The notes under the pieces were generated by a model. That model did not search any database. It was not told the origin of the DNA and saw nothing but the letters and a program-made list of their open reading frames with translations. From Sphingobacterium alkalisoli (lineage in GTDB: Bacteria > Bacteroidota > Bacteroidia > Sphingobacteriales > Sphingobacteriaceae): a stretch of DNA of 64,000 nt. The DNA is taken from the NCBI RefSeq assembly GCF_005049105.1, contig NZ_SUKA01000011.1, positions 1 to 64,000 on the forward strand, given 5' to 3'. The position numbers were made by a program, and so were the translations under genes. Positions 25,378 to 32,880 of this stretch are shown one piece after another (within the stretch, counting starts at the first letter, position 1; the number at the start of each line of letters is the position of its first letter).

Positions 25378-28300
25378 TTATGGTCTGTAGTGGTAACGGT
25401 AATTTTTCAATACGTTGTCCTCGAAATCAAGCACATCCTTCAATCGCTGGAAGCCGTCGTACTCATAGTACTCCGTGATACCACGCGGATCTGTCATGCT
25501 CGTCATGCCCACGAGCGGCCTGTACGTATAGCTGCTTATCTGCGCTTTTTGCATGCCTGTATTGTTACGTAGCAAATCAATTGTGTTTTTGATCGTCTCA
25601 TCGGATACATCCGTTGAATTAAGTGCGTTAATTTTATTGGTAGCAACACTTCCCCCTCCGAGGGCCAATAAAACCTCGGCATACGTCGCATTCTCGATCT
25701 TCGCTACGGGATACTGATCAGAATAGCCCCAAAGTACAACTGTGTTAACTCCATTAATTATATAGCTTTGTGGTTGCTTTCGTTTGTTATAGGATGAATA
25801 GTCAATTAAAGTAACCCATCTATTATTAGATATATCTAATTCCTCTACCCTTTCCGGAGCGTATAAGTTCATCGTATAATTTGTATAATTTGTCTTCGTA
25901 CGATTTATTAGTTCACCTCCTAAAAATGATTGCGTTTCAAAAATAGAATTCAACATGTTTTTTCCGAACATTTCTTGGACAATCACATTGCTCGGGTCCT
26001 GTTGTAATTTATCGACAGTAAAATTAATCTCAGTGATCTTCTCCTTCCCATCACTTTGCATCTGAACTATTCGATTCGTTTGAAAATTTGAATTGTAATA
26101 ATACTCTGAAGTTTTTGTCAAAATCGGGTTAACACCGGCAGCATCATAAATAAACTCATCTTGTTTACTCAATAATCTTATTCCATTGTAAATAGGATAG
26201 TCAAAAAAGTAAAAATCACTCAGTGGCAACGGGTTAAAATAACATCCTGAGCGTATATACCTGTATCCTAATTTTAATCCTCTCCCATTTATCCCTTCAA
26301 CATCTACATATTCACTATTGATTCGCCTATTTAAGTAATAAGTTCCATTACTTTCCTTAAAATAAGATTCAGATATCAGTTTACTATTCTTCCATTTAAC
26401 CGGTAGTTGAAAAATTGTGGACAAATAACCATCTACTACGGGCAAACTGGCATCTTGTTCGACTTTGTACGTTTTTATCATTTTACCATTACTCAACGCA
26501 GATGTGGTTCCAGCGAAATGATATTCAGCAATTTCTTGGTAAAGTAGAGGGCTTCCTTGATAATAAGTCAATGGGTATAATGAACTATCGTAAAAAAGCC
26601 TGACTGTCTTGGATACTGTTCGACAACCCGGGGTATTTCCCGGAGTAGATAAAATTACGCCATGCATAAACTTCTGTACTCTCTCAAATGGAAAACTTTG
26701 AAATAAATCAGAAATAACTATACCAATCCCATTTTCAGAAACGCCATATTTAAAGGCTTTAAAATCAAGAAAATTATCTGTACAATCATAATTCAATATC
26801 TTTTCTACCCTCAAGCCATATCCATTATTTAGTACATCAACAACCTGCTCTTGATAAAAATTTATATTTGCTCCAGCATATGCCAAAGTAGCAGGATTTG
26901 TGGTAGGTATTACTGCATACATTTCATACACATGTCCCTCTTCAAAGTAGATAGCTGTCTCATAATCAACATCTACATTCGCCTCTGCCCTCACAGTGAA
27001 TAAAACAGTATTTGTGGTCAAATTCTTTATAATTACATGTGGTCTATCGGTTAAACCAGTTAGATCACCGATCTTCCGTAAAGAAAAATGTACCCTTGTA
27101 TTACTATAGTTCTCAGCGACAAATGTATAAGTATGTGTAGTATTTATACCGCTTGCAAAACATGAAAACCCACTTTGTACCAGCTCAGTAGATGATCTAT
27201 ATAATCTATTTGGCGCATATTCAAATAAACTATATCCTTTGGTGGGATAGGTTATCTTCTTTAATATGCCTGCTTCTAAAAAATCAGATTTAACAGATCT
27301 ATCCGCGTTGCCAACAGTGATAATCCCACTGCCGTACGTAATCATTTGCTTTTGTCTAAGCAAGGTCGGGTTAGTGATAGCTCCATTATAAAACCCATAG
27401 TCGTCCTGGGCGAAACTTCCTTTTGGGGGAAGCATCACACTACTATACTCAAATTGATAGCTGTTGTCAAAGTCACCATCTCCTTTAAAAAAACGGATTG
27501 AATCTAATTTTAACCTATATTTGTTCTGCTCTGAATTTGTTAACGGCGGATTTTGAATAGTAGAATAAAAATAGCTTGTTTCAAAATCTATTTTTCTTAA
27601 TAATGTGTAATCGGAAATCTGGTTAGTTTTTTTTAGAACCTCTATCGATGTTAATCGCTTTCCTCCGCCGTCAAGCCTATCTTGTAACGAGTTAAAACGT
27701 ATTTTAGTATTTTTATATTCCACAGATTCAAGATACAATGGGACGTAGCTCGTTAAATGCTGAGTCATATCAATACTACTAAGCTGTTCATAGCTTGATT
27801 CAAAATCTGGTCCGTATGTCTGGAAAAAGCTATAATTAACATCAATGATTGTGCTGCTATCGTCGCTATAATTAAAGTATATAGTATCAACCTTGTCACA
27901 AGAGATAATTTTTGTCAGGTACCAAGTTATGTCCGCATGTTTCGTATCTCCTACAGGACTACTGCCTTCGCTGTTGACTGTTTTACTAACAAATTCTACA
28001 TCACTAAAAATATAATGATCTCCATTATCATCAATTATCTCAAAATCGTGAAAACTATCCCTATAAATAATTTTAAGTGGAGAACTCTCCAAATGAAGCG
28101 GCAACCCTTGATTTTCAAAAATAAATTGGCCACTTTTGTTTGGAAGAATATAACTAAAAATATCTGGTTCTGAATCACGTTCATGATGCAGCGCGTCTTG
28201 TGGAAAACTTTGAAAGCCACTATTTGGATTATATATTTCTTCCACGGTCGGAACCTTCATATTTTTAAAGCCCGAAGGTGTAAAATCATCCTCGCCAACT

Positions 28301-28623
28301 ACATTTCGAATTACCGCACCTCCAACACTCAGTCTCCATCCCAAACCAACCCAAGTTGCACTTTCATCGGTTTTCACACCATTTCCAGACACGTAATCTA
28401 AGGTAATAGGGATATTTATATCGCCGACGGAAACATCATAAATTGAAATACTCTTCTCTAAGGCACCGGTATTTTTTGTGAATTTCCAGTTAGCATATTT
28501 ACCTAAAGTCGCCGCTTCTACAGATGGGGGGATAAATCGTTCTATCTCCTGCGAAAAAGAGATAAATGCGGACAAATGTACAATAAGCACTATTAAAGAT
28601 AACTTTACAACTAAAACATTCAT
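25378..28623 (-). CDS. Large exported partner of the RHS protein (RHS-N-like), locus B
   Basis: 1081 aa with a signal peptide (MNVLVVKLSLIVLIVHLSAF, cleavage probably after SFS). N-terminal pattern VSGNGVKTDESATWVGLGWR followed by LSVGGAVIRNVVGEDDF, a long diverse beta-rich middle, and a C-terminal ~115 residues nearly identical to the partner at 9074 (VAKIENATYAEVLLALGGG ... NYRYHYRP). The head and middle match the paralogue only weakly, so this protein, like the tips, varies between loci. It ends 3 bp before the RHS gene. Its own upstream region has a diverged copy of the repeated leader, so it may have its own promoter. Confidence 0.75.
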   Translation of the reverse strand: MNVLVVKLSLIVLIVHLSAFISFSQEIERFIPPSVEAATLGKYANWKFTKNTGALEKSISIYDVSVGDINIPITLDYVSGNGVKTDESATWVGLGWRLSVGGAVIRNVVGEDDFTPSGFKNMKVPTVEEIYNPNSGFQSFPQDALHHERDSEPDIFSYILPNKSGQFIFENQGLPLHLESSPLKIIYRDSFHDFEIIDDNGDHYIFSDVEFVSKTVNSEGSSPVGDTKHADITWYLTKIISCDKVDTIYFNYSDDSSTIIDVNYSFFQTYGPDFESSYEQLSSIDMTQHLTSYVPLYLESVEYKNTKIRFNSLQDRLDGGGKRLTSIEVLKKTNQISDYTLLRKIDFETSYFYSTIQNPPLTNSEQNKYRLKLDSIRFFKGDGDFDNSYQFEYSSVMLPPKGSFAQDDYGFYNGAITNPTLLRQKQMITYGSGIITVGNADRSVKSDFLEAGILKKITYPTKGYSLFEYAPNRLYRSSTELVQSGFSCFASGINTTHTYTFVAENYSNTRVHFSLRKIGDLTGLTDRPHVIIKNLTTNTVLFTVRAEANVDVDYETAIYFEEGHVYEMYAVIPTTNPATLAYAGANINFYQEQVVDVLNNGYGLRVEKILNYDCTDNFLDFKAFKYGVSENGIGIVISDLFQSFPFERVQKFMHGVILSTPGNTPGCRTVSKTVRLFYDSSLYPLTYYQGSPLLYQEIAEYHFAGTTSALSNGKMIKTYKVEQDASLPVVDGYLSTIFQLPVKWKNSKLISESYFKESNGTYYLNRRINSEYVDVEGINGRGLKLGYRYIRSGCYFNPLPLSDFYFFDYPIYNGIRLLSKQDEFIYDAAGVNPILTKTSEYYYNSNFQTNRIVQMQSDGKEKITEINFTVDKLQQDPSNVIVQEMFGKNMLNSIFETQSFLGGELINRTKTNYTNYTMNLYAPERVEELDISNNRWVTLIDYSSYNKRKQPQSYIINGVNTVVLWGYSDQYPVAKIENATYAEVLLALGGGSVATNKINALNSTDVSDETIKNTIDLLRNNTGMQKAQISSYTYRPLVGMTSMTDPRGITEYYEYDGFQRLKDVLDFEDNVLKNYRYHYRP

Positions 28624-28936
28624 AATTTTACGTTTAGCTAAAAAATATTACAAGAATTCTGTGAGTACCGATTTTTATACCTGAGCAACTGAAATTAAAT
28701 ACTAAATAGGCTATTTTATTCTATTTTCTAAAACCTCTAAGCAGTATACAGAAATGTTTATCCGTTAGTAATTGTTTCGATATTATAATACTTTCTAACA
28801 ATTGATTTATTCTAAAAATAGAAAAGCTTTTTGATAAAAACAAGACAATTGTTTTAAAAAAATAATTGTCTTGTTGAAATAATAAATATTAACCATTAAA
28901 TTCATTTCCAGCAAAATACCATTACATCTTTTTCTA
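28624..28936. other. Intergenic region upstream of the locus B RHS pair
   Basis: AT-rich with no gene seen. It holds a diverged copy of the repeated leader element (28764-28844) and, next to it, a CAATTGTTTTAAAAAAATAA stretch that can pair with TTATTTTTTTAAAACAATTG-like sequence around 28845-28870. Confidence 0.45.
28764..28844 (-). promoter_or_regulatory. Repeated leader/promoter element, copy 3 (diverged)
   Basis: It aligns with 15799-15884 over about 80 bp: GTTAGTAATTG, ATATTATAATACTTTCTAAC, AACAATTGATTTAT and GATAAAAACAAGA occur in the same order, with scattered changes. It lies about 140 bp upstream of the 1081 aa partner gene on the minus strand. Promoter role inferred. Confidence 0.5.
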
Positions 28937-29815
28937 TCATTCTAAGTTTTTAACCCGCAGTTCTAGCCTACGAAATCTTTCTTCATGCTCCTTGATATCC
29001 TTCTCCTTTTGGATAAGATGTAAAGTCAACTCTTCAACTTTCTTCAACAAGATTTTATTCATTTCCCCAAGTGATATCCCCTCTTTTTCTACTTCTGGTG
29101 CGCTTGGTATTTCAGGAAGATGGCCATTCTGCTTTATGTACATCTCGATTTCTGGTAAAGACATTGCTTCATATTCAGCTTCAAATACGTAATCTGGCCA
29201 ATTCGCGGTTTCAACCTTGATTTCCTTCGCACGTATATTACCGTTAACGGAAAGCTTTTCTGTGGGGCTAGTAGTACCGATTCCTACATTTCCGTTTTCC
29301 ACGAAGTGGTTTCCACTACCAGATACCTGCAATTTTCCTGATGATTTGACATCGCTATGGGAATCCAATACCGTACGCCAATTGTTAAAATTTCCTACTT
29401 CATTCTCACTCGCTCCACCTGACCAAGCACTCGTTCGGAAATACATTCTCCTATCATTTGCACCAAAATAAACATCAGTCTGCCAGTGTGAAGATCGGCC
29501 ATATATGGCCAACAATGTACCATAACTGTTACTGCCTGGACTGACTCCTCCGGGACGACTAGTGTGATAATCGTCAAACAATCGAATACTCATAGGACTT
29601 AATTGAGTTCTCGGTGCCAAGGCAAAGTTGTAATACAAATGTGGAAACTTTATTTGATCGACTTTAACGGTGCCTATTACATCTAACTTCTGTGAAGGAG
29701 ACGTCGTCCCTATACCAACATTGCCACTTGCAGGGAAAACATTTGCTTGCCCTAAAGATTTCACTGTTGAAAAAGAGAGTAAACCTACAACGTAAAAAAT
29801 TACAACTATTTTCAT
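28937..29815 (-). CDS. Secreted tail-fibre-like protein with pyocin-knob-like head
   Basis: 292 aa. Signal peptide (MKIVVIFYVVGLLSFSTVKS), shaft motif NVGIGTTSPSQKLDVIG near residue 33, then a head containing SYGTLLAIYG, TDVYFGANDRRMYFRTSAW and NNWRTVLDS. This is the pattern of the pyocin knob/phage fibre head (alternating strands ending in W.xVL). A second NVGIGTTSPTEKLSVNG leads to the class I module (IRAKEIKVE, NWPDYVF, GHLPEIPSA, GISLGEMNKILLKKVEELTL) and a coiled coil. It is the last fibre gene of locus B. Confidence 0.75.
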   Translation of the reverse strand: MKIVVIFYVVGLLSFSTVKSLGQANVFPASGNVGIGTTSPSQKLDVIGTVKVDQIKFPHLYYNFALAPRTQLSPMSIRLFDDYHTSRPGGVSPGSNSYGTLLAIYGRSSHWQTDVYFGANDRRMYFRTSAWSGGASENEVGNFNNWRTVLDSHSDVKSSGKLQVSGSGNHFVENGNVGIGTTSPTEKLSVNGNIRAKEIKVETANWPDYVFEAEYEAMSLPEIEMYIKQNGHLPEIPSAPEVEKEGISLGEMNKILLKKVEELTLHLIQKEKDIKEHEERFRRLELRVKNLE

Positions 29816-29931
29816 AAGAGATTTATTTTTATTGTTATTTATCTTATCCTAAATTTTGAATTAATTAAGCGCAGAATCTCTTCATAAAGGATTTGGTCTC
29901 TGCTCCTAAATAGAATCATTACTTCTCATCA

Positions 29932-30885
29932 TTATAATTCAATATTATTGTTTTTTAATAGGATAAATATATCGTCGATCTTCTTCTGTTGTTCGTTGAT
30001 TTGCTTTTCCTTTTCAATTAAATGCAAGGTTAGCTCTTCAATTTTCTTCAACAGCAACTTATTCATCTCCCCCAGAGATAGACCATCCTTCTCAACTTGA
30101 GTTGCTTTTGGTATCTCTGGAAGATGACCATTGCCTCTAATATATTGTTCTATTGCAGAGAGTGGCATCAATTCATATTCTTCGGAAAAGACATAATCTG
30201 GCCAATTAGCGGTTTCGACTTTAATTTCCTTAGCGCGGATATTTCCGTTGACGGCAAGTTTATCACTAGTAGCATTGGCGCCAATGCCAACATTCCCCTG
30301 CGCATTATATTGGACCATCAATCCGTCATAGGACTTCACAGCCTCGGGATGTAAAAAGAAAACTTCAGAAAGTCCTAATCGATTTTGCGCATCATTCGTT
30401 TTATAAACCGTAAGGCGAATTTTCCCCACCATTGCATCAGGAGTCTTAGCGATGAAATGACTAGCGGTATAATTGTTTACATCGACCATTGTAACCCATT
30501 CGTTGGCTCCTAGATAGGTGTTATAAACTTCAATTTTAAATTTGACCGGGCTATAATACCGTGATGTCCAACCGATCCATCCTCCTCGCTGTACATGCTC
30601 ATTAGGTAGGTTTTCTATTAATAGCACATAGGGATTTTGTTCATCTATCCCGGTTGAAGAGTATGATGGATAAAAATTAGCATCAAATAATGGAGGCGTA
30701 CTCAAACTAATACTTCCGGACTGGGTTACCGAAAAACGATTATTCGCATAAAAAAGCATATTTTTCTCTAAGGAAACGGCTGATCTATTTGAAGGAGCGA
30801 TTACCGTCTCTGTTTGTGCAAAACTGGAGACAAAAGCAATCATTAAAACAACAAACACAAATTCTTTTTTCATATTCACATCCAT
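29932..30885 (-). CDS. Secreted tail-fibre-like protein with discoidin-like head
   Basis: 317 aa. The Met at residue 5 (MKKEFVFVVLMIAFVSSFAQ, start 30873) gives the better signal peptide. The head (~ residues 40-200) includes GGWIGWTSRYYSPVKFKIEV and KIRLTVYKTNDAQNRLGLSE, a beta-sandwich pattern like F5/8 C-type (discoidin) glycan-binding domains. The shaft NVGIGANATSDKLAVNG and class I module follow. It lies 31 bp after the preceding gene and 116 bp before the next. Head assignment is tentative. Confidence 0.7.
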   Translation of the reverse strand: MDVNMKKEFVFVVLMIAFVSSFAQTETVIAPSNRSAVSLEKNMLFYANNRFSVTQSGSISLSTPPLFDANFYPSYSSTGIDEQNPYVLLIENLPNEHVQRGGWIGWTSRYYSPVKFKIEVYNTYLGANEWVTMVDVNNYTASHFIAKTPDAMVGKIRLTVYKTNDAQNRLGLSEVFFLHPEAVKSYDGLMVQYNAQGNVGIGANATSDKLAVNGNIRAKEIKVETANWPDYVFSEEYELMPLSAIEQYIRGNGHLPEIPKATQVEKDGLSLGEMNKLLLKKIEELTLHLIEKEKQINEQQKKIDDIFILLKNNNIEL

Positions 30886-30916
30886 TTAGTTAATATAGTG
30901 CATTTTCCGAACTCAA

Positions 30917-31780
30917 CTACTTGACACCATTAATTGTCGACTTTTCAAGCGTTGCTTTCATTTTCTTGTTTTCCTTGTCTATTTCAATGACATACAGAGT
31001 CAATTCCTCAATTTTTTTCATAAGCAGCTTGTTCATTTCTCCTAGAGAGATTCCTTCTTCTTCGATTACAGAGGCCTGAGGTATTTCTGGCAGGTGCCCT
31101 TTGGTCTGGATAAACTTTTCCACATCGGCAAGCGGCATTAAGTTATACTTCCTGGTAAAAACATAATCAGGCCAATTGTCAGTTTCGACCTTGATTTCCC
31201 TAGCACGGATATTACCATTGACGGACAGCTTCTCGGATGGAGAATTCGTTCCGATACCGAGTTTCCCCGTTAAAAGTATATTTTCGCCGAACAGGTCTCC
31301 TGCCATTCGATTCCGGTAAGATAGCTTTACCGTATTTGTCCCACTCATAGCTTCATCCACAGCAGTCCATCCCTGAAACCAAACAGCCTGTTCACTCATG
31401 CCTCTTGCAAATGCTTTTACACGAAAACGTTGAAAGTATGATTTACTGGCAACAAAAACGACTACTTTACCTGCCTCGTTGGTTAAATAGACATCGGGCG
31501 TATGCCCGCCAAACGAGGATACGGAATGACTTATAAAATTACCGTTATAGATATAATAGTTCAATAAAAGGCCTATCGTAGAAGAAGTACCATAGCTATA
31601 CCCTTCAATATTCAATGTAACCATTTGGGACGAGCTGGTATACGGTAAATTGGTTTTTATTTTAACTCCATGAACCGCTGTTCCATTGAGGTTGTAATCC
31701 AGCACATGATATTCCTGCCCAAGGGACCTGAAAACGCATAGATTAACACAAATTAAAAAGCTTAAGATTACAATTTTCAT
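30917..31780 (-). CDS. Secreted tail-fibre-like protein
   Basis: 287 aa. Signal peptide MKIVILSFLICVNLCVFRSL, then a beta-rich head with YSYGTSSTIGLLLNYYIYNG and YFQRFRVKAFARG followed by FQGWTAVDE. The shaft is reduced to KLGIGTNSPSEKLSVNG. The module reads IRAREIKVETDNWPDYVF, with R and D where other copies have K and A, then GHLPEIPQA, GISLGEMNKLLMKKIEELTL and a coiled coil. Gap of 14 bp to the upstream fibre gene, so one transcript is likely. Confidence 0.7.
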   Translation of the reverse strand: MKIVILSFLICVNLCVFRSLGQEYHVLDYNLNGTAVHGVKIKTNLPYTSSSQMVTLNIEGYSYGTSSTIGLLLNYYIYNGNFISHSVSSFGGHTPDVYLTNEAGKVVVFVASKSYFQRFRVKAFARGMSEQAVWFQGWTAVDEAMSGTNTVKLSYRNRMAGDLFGENILLTGKLGIGTNSPSEKLSVNGNIRAREIKVETDNWPDYVFTRKYNLMPLADVEKFIQTKGHLPEIPQASVIEEEGISLGEMNKLLMKKIEELTLYVIEIDKENKKMKATLEKSTINGVK

Positions 31781-31794
31781 TTTATACTTATTTA

Positions 31795-32508
31795 TTAATA
31801 ATTACCTGTTTCCCCATGATTCTCTAGGCGTAACATTCTCTCCTCAAGGTCTGTGACCCTCTTATCCTTTTCAATCAAGTGCAATGTCAATTCTTCAATT
31901 TTTTGAAGTAGTATCTTGTTCATCTCTCCTAGGGAGATTCCATTTGCATCTACTTCATCAGCTTTGGGAACGTGTGGCAGATGACCGTATTTCTTGATGT
32001 AATTTTCAACCTCCTTTAGCGACTGTAACTCATAATCGCTTGTAAAAACATAATCGGGCCAATTCGCTGCTTCAACCTTGATTTCCTTGGCGCGGATATT
32101 ACCATTAACGGAAAGTTTTTCCTGTGGAACATCTATACCGATACCGACATTTCCTGAAATACTTTCTACCAAAACACGTCTCCAAACCGACCAACCATTA
32201 GTCGCAGTACCAGAACGATAATACAAACCTCGACTCTGTGAAAAAGCTAGCTCGTGAGCAGGACCGCCGGAATCGTCCGACCAGCCTCTGAGACTTAATA
32301 GTGTTGAATAATTACCGTCGGCAGGCAAGCCCAGGCTGATATTCCGCTTAAACGAGGCTTTTAACATCCTCGGAAAGCTAGTAGGAAGTGTACTAACATC
32401 TCTACTGTCCTCAACAGCTAGGTGAGCGGATTGGGCAAACGGTGTCGAGGAAAAAGCTAATAAGAGGAACAATATTATTCCAGAGGTTAGAAAAGATTTA
32501 AATCGCAT
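31795..32508 (-). CDS. Secreted tail-fibre-like protein with pyocin-knob-like head, first gene of locus B
   Basis: 237 aa. N-terminal signal (hydrophobic to about residue 25, SSTPFAQ), then a head with NYSTLLSLRGWSDDSGGPAH, LAFSQSRGLYYRSGT and WSVWRRVLVE. The sequence of strands ending in W..WRRVL is the pyocin-knob pattern. Shaft GNVGIGIDVPQEKLSVNG, then the class I module (IRAKEIKVEAANWPDYVF, GHLPHVPKADE, GISLGEMNKILLQKIEELTL) and a coiled coil. Promoter-proximal gene of locus B; the repeated leader element lies about 290 bp upstream. Confidence 0.75.
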   Translation of the reverse strand: MRFKSFLTSGIILFLLLAFSSTPFAQSAHLAVEDSRDVSTLPTSFPRMLKASFKRNISLGLPADGNYSTLLSLRGWSDDSGGPAHELAFSQSRGLYYRSGTATNGWSVWRRVLVESISGNVGIGIDVPQEKLSVNGNIRAKEIKVEAANWPDYVFTSDYELQSLKEVENYIKKYGHLPHVPKADEVDANGISLGEMNKILLQKIEELTLHLIEKDKRVTDLEERMLRLENHGETGNY

Positions 32509-32792
32509 AAGTAGTAGTTATAAAGTAGATGGTGATAAATTCTATTCGTCGTAATTATATACGGCATCCATGGCGCTCTTCATATAAGAGTTTAGAAAGA
32601 AGTAATTATGACCTCAATCCAGACGCTTAATAGCTATTCGCATCATGATTTTAAAACTCGTTATCGCAACGATTTAAACCCGGGTAATTCACAATTTGGA
32701 AGTACAAAAATTCCTATTAATAAACTACAAGAGCTAAATCAATCATAAACTTATACTAAGGAGATCAAGGTCGACAGGCATATTTTATTTTC
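32509..32792. other. Untranslated leader of locus B
   Basis: About 285 bp without a supported gene on either strand, between the repeated promoter element and the first fibre ATG. I see no known riboswitch pattern. Confidence 0.4.
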
Positions 32793-32880
32793 GTTAACTA
32801 CTGGTCTTTTTATAGTATATACTTCTTAACAATTGATTTCCAATAAAATTATAAAAGGTTTACGAGAAAAACAAAAAAAA
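32793..32880 (-). promoter_or_regulatory. Repeated leader/promoter element, copy 2
   Basis: Nearly identical to 15799-15884 (GTTAACTACTGGTCTTTTTA..., AACAATTGATTTCCAATAAA, ATTATAAAAGGTTTACGAGA). It begins at the base after the recN stop codon. The minus strand has TTG, 20 nt, TAATTTTA. The abrupt boundary at recN marks the edge between core and accessory DNA. Confidence 0.6.

Noticed and set aside
28992-29471. + strand frames opposite the fibre-like genes (also near 14531 and 30097)
   Set aside because: They mirror the conserved fibre module on the minus strand and recur at each copy because the module recurs.
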